A DNA stretch of 64,000 nt from DP-20 sp964539925 (GTDB lineage: Bacteria > Desulfobacterota > Binatia > UBA9968), in assembly GCA_964539925.1 (NCBI GenBank), contig CAZILB010000001.1, forward strand, positions 1 to 64,000. The letters are read 5' to 3'. Under the pieces are notes generated by a model. It was not told the origin of the DNA, ran no database searches, and worked only from the letters and a program-made list of their open reading frames with translations. Position numbers and translations under genes: made by a program. Positions 1 to 13,829 of this stretch are shown here, piece by piece; the first letter of the stretch is position 1; every line of letters begins with the position of its first letter.

Positions 1-141
1 CGGCCCGGGCCGATCCGGTTGCGACGACGCTCAACAAAAAACACTTACCCGTTAAGTTCGCGATGAATGCTATGAAGCGGCGGGAATCGGTTGGCCGGCG
101 ATGAGGCTCGGCGAGATATTGTCAATCGCGCCGAACCACCC

Positions 142-828
142 TCAGGAAGGCAACCTCGAAAGCTTATGCCGCTTGAGGTCCTGCTCCCATGGCGCATAAA
201 GCGTCGGCTCGCTGGCAGCAGCGTCGGTCCGACTGTGGCGACCCACGAGCATTTTGACCCAGTAATCGTAGTAGTAATCCAGATCTTGCCTTTCCTCCTC
301 GGTGCGTCCGTCAGCGTTCACATACAACACGGCCACGCGGCCCTCCGTGAAACTGATTTCCAGCAATGACCGGGCTCGACGCGCATCGAGAAACGTACCG
401 ACTCCTCGCAGGATCTGGGAGAGGCTATATGGGTCCGTCTGCCGATCCCCATCGGTGCGCTTGGCCTGTTCTTGCGCCTCGAGGTTTTCGATTTCGCTTT
501 GCGAACAGGAAAGCTCAATGACGCGATCCAAATTGCGCTTTGCATCGCCGCCGCGCAGCAGATCCCGGACGTAGTGGATCAATGAAAAAGCCGCCGTCAA
601 ACCCGCGGGCGCAGCGCCGCGAATGAGATAGACGGCGCGCTCCCTTTCAACCTTAAAGGAACGGATTTTGAATTTTTCGAGGGCTTGCCCGACGGTGCGC
701 AATTCCCTGGCAAAGGATCGCCCAGAGCCGCTCTCAGGCGCAATGGCCATCCGAACCCGCTCGGATGCGTTCTCATCAATCCTCGTATCCGCCTTATCCT
801 GCCCAGGATTCTTATTTAACGGGAACAT
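142..828 (-). CDS. Hypothetical soluble protein, 228 aa
   Basis: I do not recognise this protein. The open frame extends upstream to 939, but the ATG at 828 (protein beginning MFPLNKNPGQ) is preceded by the purine-rich GAAGGGTGG about four bases away, while the upstream extension looks like untranslated leader. The product is charged and soluble, with no signal peptide or membrane segment. It has a basic, helix-prone middle (around residues 40-110), an acidic Gln/Glu-rich stretch, and a C-terminal third with a run of Asp and Tyr residues (DYYYDYW). It lies downstream of gltD on the same strand, about 330 bases away, so it may be a separate unit. No function is proposed. Confidence 0.55.
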   Translation of the reverse strand: MFPLNKNPGQDKADTRIDENASERVRMAIAPESGSGRSFARELRTVGQALEKFKIRSFKVERERAVYLIRGAAPAGLTAAFSLIHYVRDLLRGGDAKRNLDRVIELSCSQSEIENLEAQEQAKRTDGDRQTDPYSLSQILRGVGTFLDARRARSLLEISFTEGRVAVLYVNADGRTEEERQDLDYYYDYWVKMLVGRHSRTDAAASEPTLYAPWEQDLKRHKLSRLPS

Positions 829-1155
829 GTTCCACCCTTCAGTGCTGCGGCCGCGCGAATTCTTCGGTAGAGACTTAAGCAACCCGAATACCAACGGCGG
901 GCCCGGGTGAAGGCAGAATGTAAAAATCTTGCAAAACACCGCGGTTCATGGAAATAGCTTCGCCCGAAAGTTCCAAAATTGCCAACACGCACCTGCCTGA
1001 CGGTAGTTTTCTCGGAATCAGGACGGCTGCCGTCTAATAGCCGCCTTCGAGAAGTCTTGGCCAGCCGGGTCTAGTTTTGTCGAGCGACGAAAGTGAGCGG
1101 CGAAACTAGTATCGAGCGGACGCGCAGGCGCGAGCCAACACCGAGCGGCGCGAAA

Positions 1156-2640
1156 TCAGGGCAATTGTGTCTCGCCCATGAGATAGCGGTCACACTCTCG
1201 GGCAGCGCCGCGACCTTCGTTGATCGCCCAGACAACCAGGCTTTGACCGCGACGGCAGTCGCCGGCGGCGAATACCCCCGTAACGTTGGTCGAGAATCGG
1301 CCATATTCCGCCCTGGCGTTGGAGCGAGGATCGCGCTCCACGCCTAGTTGCGTCAAGACTCCATCTTCCGGACCCAAAAATCCCATAGCGAGGAGCACAA
1401 TATCCGCCGGCAACACCTTCTCCGATCCCGACACACGTTTCGGAACGAAAGCGCCCTGATCGTTTTTGACCCACTCCACCGTGTAGATATGCATCTCCTT
1501 GACGTTGCCCGCGTCGTCGCCGAGGAATTTCTCCCCGGTGGTCAAATAAACACGCGGCTCGGCGCCGAAACGGGCCGCCGCTTCCTCCTGGCCGTAATCG
1601 AGCTTGTAGACTTTGGGCCACTCGGGCCAGGGATTGTCGGGTTGTCGAGTGTCCGGCGGCCGCGGCAGGATTTCTAACTGGGTCAAACTCTTGCAGCCAT
1701 GACGCATGGCGGTGCCGACGCAGTCGGTGCCGGTGTCGCCGCCGCCGACCACAAGCACGTGTTTGTCCTTGGCGGAGATGTAGTTACCGTTTTGATGCCC
1801 TGAATCGAGCAGGCTTTTGGTGTTGGCCCGAAGAAAATCCATCGCCAGGTAAATGCCCTTCAGCTCGCGGCCGGGAATGGGCAGGTCGCGCGCCTCGGTG
1901 GCGCCGGTGCAAATCACCACGGCGTCGAACTCCTCTTTCAGTTTTGCCGCCGGTATTTGGACGCCGATCTCCACGTTGGTCACAAACCTTACGCCTTCGG
2001 CGGCCATGAGGTCGCTGCGGCGCTCGACGATGGTCTTATCGAGCTTCATATTGGGAATGCCGTACATGAGGAGACCGCCGATGCGGTCGGCGCGTTCATA
2101 GACCGTGACGACATGGCCGGCGTGGTTGAGCTGTGCCGCGCAGGCGAGTCCGGCAGGCCCGGAGCCGATGACGGCGACTTTCTTGCTGGTGCGCTTTGTC
2201 GGCGGCTCCGGCACTACCCATCCCTGCGCGAAACCGTTGTCGATGATCGCAGCCTCTATGGTCTTGATCGTTACCGGCAACTGATTGAGTCCGAGGACGC
2301 AAGAGCCTTCACAGGGTGCGGGGCAAACCCGTCCGGTAAACTCAGGAAAGTTATTGGTCTTGTGCAGGCGCGCCAGGGCCTCCTTCCACAATCCGCGATA
2401 GACGAGATCGTTCCACTCCGGAATTAGGTTATTGATTGGACAGCCCGAAGCCATGCCGCTGATCAGCTGGCCGGTGTGGCAAAATGGAATACCGCAGTCC
2501 ATGCAACGGGCGCCCTGACGGCGCAGTCTTTCCTCGGAGAAATGTTCGTGAAACTCACCCCAGTCTTTAATCCGTTCCACGGGCGAGCGATCTCGGGGCA
2601 ACTCCCGCTCGTACTCCATAAAGCCTGTCGATTTACCCAT
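1156..2640 (-). CDS. gltD: Glutamate synthase (NADPH) small subunit GltD
   Basis: This is the beta subunit of glutamate synthase. It oxidises NADPH on FAD and passes electrons through iron-sulfur clusters to the GltB subunit, which makes two glutamates from glutamine and 2-oxoglutarate. The 494-residue length is normal for the family. The N-terminal cysteine-rich ferredoxin-like part is complete (Cys46, 49, 54, 67, 106, 110, 114). A first dinucleotide fold has GSGPAG at 159-164 (FAD) and a second has GGGDTG at 299-304 (NADPH). A C-terminal AAGDCRRGQS motif closes the FAD domain. The gene lies 114 bases downstream of gltB and is presumably co-transcribed with it. Confidence 0.97.
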   Translation of the reverse strand: MGKSTGFMEYERELPRDRSPVERIKDWGEFHEHFSEERLRRQGARCMDCGIPFCHTGQLISGMASGCPINNLIPEWNDLVYRGLWKEALARLHKTNNFPEFTGRVCPAPCEGSCVLGLNQLPVTIKTIEAAIIDNGFAQGWVVPEPPTKRTSKKVAVIGSGPAGLACAAQLNHAGHVVTVYERADRIGGLLMYGIPNMKLDKTIVERRSDLMAAEGVRFVTNVEIGVQIPAAKLKEEFDAVVICTGATEARDLPIPGRELKGIYLAMDFLRANTKSLLDSGHQNGNYISAKDKHVLVVGGGDTGTDCVGTAMRHGCKSLTQLEILPRPPDTRQPDNPWPEWPKVYKLDYGQEEAAARFGAEPRVYLTTGEKFLGDDAGNVKEMHIYTVEWVKNDQGAFVPKRVSGSEKVLPADIVLLAMGFLGPEDGVLTQLGVERDPRSNARAEYGRFSTNVTGVFAAGDCRRGQSLVVWAINEGRGAARECDRYLMGETQLP

Positions 2641-2754
2641 CTCGCTGTCTTCTCCTCAGCAAAAAATTTCCTCCCGGCCCATGCGGATGAAGCCCGAATG
2701 GCGGCAAGCGTAGGACCGCCTCCACACTCGATCCCGGCCGATCATTGGTTCCGA

Positions 2755-7368
<4,614 letters not shown>

Positions 7369-7459
7369 TTTGGTCGTGTAACGCTAAAAATCGAACGGAA
7401 ACTCCGTTCGCGTTTTGTCGGAGTGGGGTCGCCGGAAAAAGAACTCACACCATAACGAG

Positions 7460-7975
7460 TCAACCGCGTCCGCGCAACTGTTTCTCTGCAAGGTCGCTCC
7501 TTCGGCCCTGGGACGCACCCGCCAAGCCGGTGTCGAGTTCCAGCACCTGCCCTTCTTTCGCGGTTGATAGAACGACTTTCGTAACGGTTCGGGTCACTCC
7601 CCCGACGGAACGAATCTCGCCCAACAACTTCTCCAGGGCCGTCGTGTTCGCCGACTTCACCTTCAAAATAAAACTTTCGTCGCCGGTGACATGATGGCAT
7701 TCCTGGACATCGCCATAGCGCATCATCTGCGCGGCAAATTCCTCCAGGTCGCGTTGGTTCCCGATGGATACCCCGATAAAAGCCGTGACGTCCTTGCCGA
7801 CTTTCTTGGCGTCCACCAGCGCCTGATAGCCGCGAATGACCCCGCTGGCTTCCAATTTCTTGACTCGCTCCATCACTGCGGGCGCGGACAAAGCCACGTC
7901 TTCGGCGATCTCGGCTAAGCGCCGGCGACCGTCATTTTGAAGAATAGAAACAATTTTTAAATCGATTTTGTCCAA
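7460..7975 (-). CDS. Lrp/AsnC family transcriptional regulator
   Basis: This is a leucine-responsive-regulator family protein of 171 residues. An N-terminal winged helix-turn-helix covers roughly residues 1-50 and a C-terminal RAM ligand-binding domain covers about 65-140. A polar tail of about 25 residues extends past the usual end of the family. The start codon is TTG at 7975: an in-frame TAA lies immediately upstream and the next Met is inside the HTH, so no other start fits. The gene precedes gltB on the same strand. Lrp-type control of glutamate synthase is well known in E. coli, so regulation of gltBD and of itself is a reasonable inference. The effector amino acid cannot be told from sequence. 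Confidence 0.9.
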   Translation of the reverse strand: MDKIDLKIVSILQNDGRRRLAEIAEDVALSAPAVMERVKKLEASGVIRGYQALVDAKKVGKDVTAFIGVSIGNQRDLEEFAAQMMRYGDVQECHHVTGDESFILKVKSANTTALEKLLGEIRSVGGVTRTVTKVVLSTAKEGQVLELDTGLAGASQGRRSDLAEKQLRGRG

Positions 7976-8369
7976 TTAACTAAAAAAATTAGGCAAGTTT
8001 AGACTTAACTTAAAAATTTTATGTCATCGGCAGGTCTGATTGTCAAGCGAAAGAATCCCGTGCAACGCGTTCAAAGCGCCCCCTGAGGCCGCTGACTTCC
8101 AAAACTCCAATAAGACAAAACTCGATTGGAGTCGCTGCCAACTATGGCAGCCGACCGCATCCCTTGAGCCGGGGCGCCGATTCACGAATGGGACTGTTTG
8201 ATGGCCGAGCTAATTTTGCCGAGAAACGATACTTAGAGACCCCGAGCGGCGGGTAAACTTGCGCGTGCTGCGAAAGCGCGAATGGGGGAGAACTCCATGG
8301 CCAAAATGCGAGCGTGGCGGACTAGATTCGACGGCCCGCTTCGGCCCGGCGGGCTCGAATGCCGGCCGT
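7976..8369. other. Intergenic region upstream of the Lrp-type gene
   Basis: This 394-base stretch has no convincing gene. The part next to the regulator gene (7976-8046) is strongly AT-rich and holds a promoter candidate. It also holds the short inverted repeat AAGTttagACTT (7995-8006), a possible site for the regulator. Farther out, a hairpin GCTGCC-aactat-GGCAGC lies near 8133-8150 without a T-run. The rest looks like ordinary spacer. Confidence 0.5.
8016..8046 (-). promoter_or_regulatory. Candidate sigma-70 promoter for the lrp-gltBD unit
   Basis: On the minus strand a perfect -35 TTGACA (8041-8046) is followed after 19 bases by TAAAAT (8016-8021), five of six matches to TATAAT. The spacer is two bases longer than ideal. 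It sits about 40 bases upstream of the TTG start of the regulator gene in an AT-rich patch. Confidence 0.5.
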
Positions 8370-9035
8370 TTACATCAATGGAAGGTCGGGAATCTGCCGG
8401 ACATCCGAATGCAAATAGTCAAGGACCCACGAATTCCCAATTGCGACCTCTGGCTTGGCGCTCACAATCGTTTGCAGGATGGTGCGCGCCCGCCGGTCCG
8501 AGGACTCTGCCTTAATGGCCTCCACCAGCGCCCACACCGCGGCGATAATCATTCCTTGCCCTTGCAGGCTGACGCCAAGGTTGCGAAAGGCGCTGGCACG
8601 GGTCCATTCGATGCCGATGGCCACGCGGCAATGATGCTCCGCCTCGGCAAAGCGACCCAGCTGGTTTAAACAGTAACCCATGTTGTTATGGAGCACGTAG
8701 GCGATCTTGCGACTGTCCGGGGAAAACTCCAACGCCGCGGTAAAATGCTTCAAGGCAATGTCAAGGCACCCCTCGTCGGTGGCGATTTGCCCTAGCGCGA
8801 GATGGCAGTGAGCCCTTTGCTCGGCGTCCTTGCTGCCACCGATGAAGTTTTCGAGCAACTCGACCGCAGCGTCGCATCTTTTGATACCGCGATAATAGCC
8901 GACGACGAATAGCATCCAGCGGAAATAGTCTTCAGCCGTACTGCTATTCTTCAGCCGCTCCAGCAACAGCTTTTCCGTATCGATGGAGGGTTCGGGTTCC
9001 GTGAGAGAGTCGGTCTTCTTGTTCATGGTAGTCAT
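8370..9035 (-). CDS. Tetratricopeptide-repeat protein
   Basis: This protein of about 221 residues carries helical repeats of the TPR type, clearest in the stretches with ALGQIATDEGCLDIALKHF and NNMGYCLNQLGRFAEAEHH, followed by a third degenerate unit. There is no signal peptide or membrane segment, so it is probably a cytoplasmic scaffold or binding protein. The open frame runs up to a GTG at 9158, but the upstream part is Arg/Cys-rich and unlike the rest. I prefer the ATG at 9035; the ATG at 9026 is equally possible, and neither has a strong ribosome site. It stands alone between the glt locus and the tRNA, and its partner is unknown. Confidence 0.7.
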   Translation of the reverse strand: MTTMNKKTDSLTEPEPSIDTEKLLLERLKNSSTAEDYFRWMLFVVGYYRGIKRCDAAVELLENFIGGSKDAEQRAHCHLALGQIATDEGCLDIALKHFTAALEFSPDSRKIAYVLHNNMGYCLNQLGRFAEAEHHCRVAIGIEWTRASAFRNLGVSLQGQGMIIAAVWALVEAIKAESSDRRARTILQTIVSAKPEVAIGNSWVLDYLHSDVRQIPDLPLM

Positions 9036-9352
9036 AAATTTGGCTATTGAAGCAAGCGCGATACCATCAATCCGTCGTACGCAGTTTTCACGAAATCGAC
9101 ACGAAACTTCCGTAAGGTCCGATTGGTGAAGGTGCTCCGATGGGATAACTCGCGTCACTCCCCCGACAATGGGGCGTAACTGCCCGACGACTTGACCCCC
9201 ACCGTCCTTTCGATGCTTTGCTCAAAATCCCGCTATCGGCTTCCGATCTTGCCGCCTATGTAAGCGGTCTTAGCCTCCTCCGCACAGCTCCGGACGCGAG
9301 TTCTGAGAAGCGACAGCAAGCCGGCAGCCAAGTTCCGAGGGAAATAAGAAGT

Positions 9353-9429
9353 TGGTGGGCCCACCTGGACTTGAACCAGGGACCAACCGGTTATGAGCCG
9401 GTGGCTCTAACCAACTGAGCTATGGGCCC
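9353..9429 (-). tRNA. tRNA with CAT anticodon (Ile2 or elongator Met)
   Basis: The 77-base cloverleaf folds completely. The acceptor stem is GGGCCCA/TGGGCCC with A as discriminator and an encoded CCA (9353-9355). The D arm is TAGCTCAGTTGGTTAGAGC, the anticodon loop CTCATAA has CAT in the middle, and the T arm contains GGTTCAAGTCC. A CAT anticodon with this loop fits either the lysidine-modified tRNA-Ile2 or elongator tRNA-Met. Initiator tRNA is unlikely because the first acceptor pair is matched. It lies just downstream of rpoD on the same strand. Confidence 0.93.
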
Positions 9430-9492
9430 GTAACGATGGCAGAGGGTCGAATGATTAAAGCAGGCCGCGGCAAACCAGGCAAGCGCTCGCCG

Positions 9493-11367
9493 CTAACTTT
9501 CCATGAAACTTTTGAGCCGCTTGCTGCGGCTCGGGTGTCTCAGTTTGCGCAGCGCTTTGGCCTCGATCTGACGAATGCGCTCGCGCGTCACGGTAAATTT
9601 CTGACCGACTTCTTCCAGCGTATGATCCGATTTTTCGCCGATGCCGAAGCGCATGCGAAGAACCTGTTCTTCGCGCGGCGTGAGCGTCGCTAGCACCTTG
9701 CGCGTTTGTTCCTGCAAGTTGATGTTCACCACGGCGTCGGAGGGCGTCATGATGCGTTTGTCTTCGATGAAATCGCCAAGATGACTATCTTCCTCTTCCC
9801 CCACCGGAGTTTCCAGCGAAATCGGCTCCTTGGCGATCTTCAACACTTTACGCACTTTATCAAGCGGGATCTCCATCTTGGTTGCGATTTCCTCCGGCGT
9901 GGGCTCGCGTCCGATTTCCTGGACCAGATACCGGGAAGTGCGGATGAGTTTGTTGATCGTTTCGATCATGTGCACCGGTATCCGAATCGTGCGCGCCTGG
10001 TCGGCGATAGCTCGAGTGATGGCTTGGCGGATCCACCAGGTGGCATAGGTGGAAAACTTATAACCGCGCTGGTACTCGAATTTGTCAACGGCCTTCATCA
10101 AACCAATGTTGCCTTCCTGGATGAGGTCGAGGAACTGCAGGCCGCGATTGGTGTATTTCTTGGCGATGCTAACGACTAGGCGCAAATTAGCCTCGATCAG
10201 CTCCTTTTTCGCCAGGTTCGCCTTGGTTTCGCCTTCGACGATCGACCAGACCCGCCGCTTGATCTCCTCAGCCGGCATTTCAAGGTCCCTTTCGATGTGA
10301 CGCACATCGCGCCGGGCGGCACGAATGTCTTCGGCCATGTGCAAAATCGCGTCATGGCCCATCCGAAAGGAACCGATCGCTTTCTGCCATGCGCTCTTGC
10401 GGCCGTCAGCGGCCGGTATCGAGCGGAGAATTTCGCCGCTGGATCGGCCGACTCTGTCTTCGAAATCCTTGATTTTTCGTTCAAGGCTCTGGACGCGCTC
10501 CATGGTGCGCTTGAGACCGTCGGCGATGGCTTCGGTCTGCTTACGGTTGAGTTGCAGGCTCTTCAGTCCGGTCAGGATCCGGTCGTTGTATCGGGCAACC
10601 GCATCCAGGAGCAGTTGACGGCGACGGGCGGAAAGCCGTTTGCTATCGAGTTGACGGCGGATCTTTTCCCGATCGTTGGCGGTGCGGCGAATCCTGCCGA
10701 CCTGATCCATCAAGCGTTTCTCGTAAACTTCTTCGTCCTCAAAATCGTCGCTCTCCTCCTCACCTTCGTCTTTGATGATCTCGCGCACGCGGACCTCATG
10801 GCGGGCGAGCTTTTCTCCAAGATCGAGAATATAGGTCAGTGCCAAAGGACTCGAAAGCACTTCGTCGATCACTTTTTTTTCGCCTTCTTCGATCTTTTTG
10901 GCGATCTCGACCTCGCCCTCGCGGCTAAGTAGCGATACTGTCCCCATCTCCCGCAAATACATTCTCACCGGGTCGCCGGTCTTGCCGACAACGTCGCCGT
11001 CGAGCTCGTTTTCCGCCTCCTTTTCCTCTTCTTCCTCATCCGCCAAATCATCGCCCACGCCGGCCAGAGCCACCCTTTGATTCGCATCCACCACTTCGAT
11101 GTCCATTTCGCCGAAAATGGACATGACATCATCAATCTGATCGGGTGACACCACCTCCGCGGGAAGCATGTCGTTCACGTCGTCGTAGGTCAAATAACCC
11201 TTCTCCTTGCCCAGATCGATGAGCTTTTTGACCTCCTTCAAGTTTTTCTTTTCCACCGGCTGCGCGGCGGCATCGGAGGTGGATTTGGTTTTGGCTATCG
11301 CGGGGTTGGCTTCGGCTCGAGCTTTGGGCGTTCTAGCTGGCGCTCTTTTCGTATGAGGTCTTGCCAT
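9493..11367 (-). CDS. rpoD: Primary RNA polymerase sigma factor RpoD
   Basis: This is the housekeeping sigma-70 factor (624 residues) that directs RNA polymerase to vegetative promoters. Region 1.1 lies around residues 45-110, followed by an acidic Asp/Glu run. Region 1.2 begins DPVRMYLREMG and a long non-conserved insert follows. Region 2 carries the -10 recognition helices (NIGLMKAVDKFEYQRGYKF) and region 4 holds the C-terminal HTH (TRERIRQIEAKALRKLRH). The ATG at 11367 has AAGGA eight bases upstream and is the only good start. This puts the first 24 codons inside the 3' end of dnaG, in another frame. It is the last gene of the macromolecular-synthesis operon. Confidence 0.97.
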   Translation of the reverse strand: MARPHTKRAPARTPKARAEANPAIAKTKSTSDAAAQPVEKKNLKEVKKLIDLGKEKGYLTYDDVNDMLPAEVVSPDQIDDVMSIFGEMDIEVVDANQRVALAGVGDDLADEEEEEKEAENELDGDVVGKTGDPVRMYLREMGTVSLLSREGEVEIAKKIEEGEKKVIDEVLSSPLALTYILDLGEKLARHEVRVREIIKDEGEEESDDFEDEEVYEKRLMDQVGRIRRTANDREKIRRQLDSKRLSARRRQLLLDAVARYNDRILTGLKSLQLNRKQTEAIADGLKRTMERVQSLERKIKDFEDRVGRSSGEILRSIPAADGRKSAWQKAIGSFRMGHDAILHMAEDIRAARRDVRHIERDLEMPAEEIKRRVWSIVEGETKANLAKKELIEANLRLVVSIAKKYTNRGLQFLDLIQEGNIGLMKAVDKFEYQRGYKFSTYATWWIRQAITRAIADQARTIRIPVHMIETINKLIRTSRYLVQEIGREPTPEEIATKMEIPLDKVRKVLKIAKEPISLETPVGEEEDSHLGDFIEDKRIMTPSDAVVNINLQEQTRKVLATLTPREEQVLRMRFGIGEKSDHTLEEVGQKFTVTRERIRQIEAKALRKLRHPSRSKRLKSFMES

Positions 11368-13097
11368 TCTAGTATCCTTTCTCTCTTCGCTTTCTCATCT
11401 CTTTGCTCTTCGGCGGCGCGAATGGCAGAGCGCAGCAGGCGCTCCTGTGCCTTGAAATGTTTGCGCCGCAAGTGAGCCAGGCAGTCCGCAGCGATCTTGG
11501 CACATTCAGCGTCAGCGAGACGCTCCTCCTCAAAAGCCAGGGCCGCCAATTCGCTCGCCAGCTCGGGCGGCCATTCCTGGGTTATCCGGGAGACATCGAT
11601 ATCTCTTTGTTCTTGCCACTCGGCGATGATTCCGTCAACTGCCGCACGCCACATCGGGCTAAAACTCTCGCGCGCTTGCGGGTCCCGCACGACGCTCTCA
11701 ATCACCGACGGCAAGCGCAGCATCAAGCGCAACAGCGAGCGCTCGGCCAGATCGTCACGGTTGTCGATTTTGGCCGTGGCGACCGGCGCACGCGCAGCCG
11801 ACGGAGCGGAGCGGACCGTCCGCGCAACGGATTGCCGCCGAAGCACCTCCTCGCGGATTCCTAGCCTATCGACGGCCCGGCCGACCAGCAGATCGGCTTC
11901 GAACGGATTGGTTACTTTGGCAAGCACTCGACTGACCTCGTCAGCGATCCGGCTCTTGCCTTCCAAGCTCCGGCCGTGGCGCTCCTCCAGCCAATGGAAA
12001 TAATAATCGGCGAGCGGCACCGCCTGATCCAGAACATGCTCCACGGCGGCCCTGCCGCGGCTGCGTACGAAGCTGTCGGGATCCTCGCCCTTGGGTAGAA
12101 ACGCCGCGCGGCCGAGACCGCCGGCCTCGACAAATATCTCGAAGCTGCGCGCGGCCGCTTTACGGCCGGCATCGTCGCCGTCAAACAGCGCGACAATGTT
12201 CTTGGTATATCGGAACAAAAGACGCACATGCTCGGCCGTCAAGGCCGTACCCAGAGTCGCGACCACGTAGCCAATCTCGTACTGCGCCAGGGCGATGACA
12301 TCGAGATAGCCTTCGACCACCACCACCCGATCCGCTCGACGAATCGCGTCCTTGGCCTGATACAGTCCGTAGAGAGTCGCGCCTTTATGAAACAGCGGCG
12401 TCTCGCTTGAGTTGAGATACTTGGGCAAAGCTTGATCGAGCACCCGGCCGCCGAAGGCAACGATCTTGCCCGCCGGATTGATGATCGGGAACATCAACCG
12501 GGCGAAAAATTTCTCGTAAAAATTTTGCGGGCGCCGTTGGCCGAGCAAACCGAGACGCAAGGCGTCGTCGGCGGAAATGGACCCTTTCTCGACGGCCGCA
12601 AGCAATCCCGAGCCTTTCTGCGGCGCGTAGCCCAGCATGAACCTCCGCGCGCACGCCTGATCCACGCCGCGCGCTTTCAGATAGTTCTGCGCTTTTTTTC
12701 CTTCGGCATGGTTGAAAAGAATTTTCTGGTAGTGGACGGCAACCCGCTCGTTGATCCGGTAGAGCCTCTCGCGCTCTCCGGACTCCCGCTGGGCACCCTG
12801 CCGGTCCGAGCGCTCGATGGCAATGCCGTAGCGTCCGGCCACCCGTTCCACCGCTTCGGGAAACGTCAGATGATCGTACTGCATGAGGAAATGAAAAATG
12901 CTGCCGCCGGCATGGCAACCAAAGCAATGATAGATTCCTTTTTCCTCGCTCACTGTGAAGGAAGGCGTCTTTTCCCCGTGAAACGGGCACAGTCCCACGT
13001 AGTTGCGTCCCGCCTTCTTAAGCGTAACGTAATCGCCGATAACCTCGACGATGGCGGCACGATTCCTGATCTCGGCAATTTTGTCCTGACTGATCAT
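11295..13097 (-). CDS. dnaG: DNA primase DnaG
   Basis: DnaG synthesises the RNA primers for DNA replication. The 600-residue protein has the N-terminal zinc-ribbon (Cys37, His40, Cys58, Cys61), the RNA polymerase core, a Toprim fold with the acidic residues of VVVVEGYLDV and ALFDGDDAGRK around 255-310, and a C-terminal helicase-binding region. It starts at an ATG nine bases after cvpA and ends 73 bases inside rpoD, which suggests tight translational linkage to the sigma factor. The basic, proline-rich last residues correspond to the overlapped part. Confidence 0.97.
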   Translation of the reverse strand: MISQDKIAEIRNRAAIVEVIGDYVTLKKAGRNYVGLCPFHGEKTPSFTVSEEKGIYHCFGCHAGGSIFHFLMQYDHLTFPEAVERVAGRYGIAIERSDRQGAQRESGERERLYRINERVAVHYQKILFNHAEGKKAQNYLKARGVDQACARRFMLGYAPQKGSGLLAAVEKGSISADDALRLGLLGQRRPQNFYEKFFARLMFPIINPAGKIVAFGGRVLDQALPKYLNSSETPLFHKGATLYGLYQAKDAIRRADRVVVVEGYLDVIALAQYEIGYVVATLGTALTAEHVRLLFRYTKNIVALFDGDDAGRKAAARSFEIFVEAGGLGRAAFLPKGEDPDSFVRSRGRAAVEHVLDQAVPLADYYFHWLEERHGRSLEGKSRIADEVSRVLAKVTNPFEADLLVGRAVDRLGIREEVLRRQSVARTVRSAPSAARAPVATAKIDNRDDLAERSLLRLMLRLPSVIESVVRDPQARESFSPMWRAAVDGIIAEWQEQRDIDVSRITQEWPPELASELAALAFEEERLADAECAKIAADCLAHLRRKHFKAQERLLRSAIRAAEEQRDEKAKRERILEWQDLIRKERQLERPKLEPKPTPR

Positions 13098-13106
13098 TTT
13101 GGCGCG

Positions 13107-13640
13107 CTACAAGCGAAACCCTTGGGAGGGCGCTTGCGGGCTCGCCCTCTCAGCGGCGAAAACTTTTTCCCGGCCGATGCGGATCATCCCCTCGGCCAAC
13201 CGGGAAAGCGGAACGGCGAAATAAGAGGTCGCGAACTTTTCTCGCGTCGGCGCCGACAACAAGGACGATGACCCCAGGAGGAAAACCGCCACCGCGGCGA
13301 CGGCCGTTCCCTTGCCCATGCCAATGGCCACCCCCGCGGTGCGGTTTAAAGTCTTCAAGAACAAAAATTTTTCCGAACGGTGCAACAGCCATCCGGCCGA
13401 ACTGAGCAGGAAATAAACCGAGAAGAAGATCGCGATGAAAGCCAGCGCCTTAAGGACCAGCGGAGACCACTGCACATATTCAGCGATGAAGGCGGAAAAC
13501 TGAGGCTCATAGGCCGCCGCGGCCATAAAACCAACGATCAGGCCGACGATAGAAAAAATCTCCCGGAAAAAACCCCGAAAAAAACCTCTCAAACCGAACA
13601 GGGCTAGCACGACCAGGATAGTGAGATCAAGCCAATTCAC
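13107..13640 (-). CDS. cvpA: CvpA family inner-membrane protein
   Basis: This 177-residue protein has the CvpA layout: four hydrophobic segments near residues 5-25, 28-48, 62-84 and 100-125, the first pair separated by the short basic FRGFFREIF loop. It ends in a polar tail. CvpA was named for colicin V production in E. coli and its biochemical role is still unclear, with links to envelope homeostasis. It sits between yqeY and dnaG, 189 bases after yqeY and nine before dnaG, so it is probably part of the macromolecular-synthesis operon. Confidence 0.88.
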   Translation of the reverse strand: MNWLDLTILVVLALFGLRGFFRGFFREIFSIVGLIVGFMAAAAYEPQFSAFIAEYVQWSPLVLKALAFIAIFFSVYFLLSSAGWLLHRSEKFLFLKTLNRTAGVAIGMGKGTAVAAVAVFLLGSSSLLSAPTREKFATSYFAVPLSRLAEGMIRIGREKVFAAERASPQAPSQGFRL

Positions 13641-13829
13641 AGGCGGGAACCATTCGCAGAGTGCATCGCTGCGGGCCCATGTCGCCCGCCGGGAGCCGTG
13701 TCGATCAGCTTCCAGGATATCGCCCCACTTTGCAGGGTTCCTCTAGGAGTTAGAGCGGCCTTGAGCATGCGGGCAACGTCCGACCACACCGGCAGAGAAT
13801 GTCATATTTCTGCGTACGGCGGCCACCCG

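Noticed and set aside
8282..8515. A plus-strand frame with GGGGGAG before an internal ATG at 8297
   Set aside because: Most of it is antisense to the 3' end of the TPR gene and its translation is low in information. The purine run alone is not enough.
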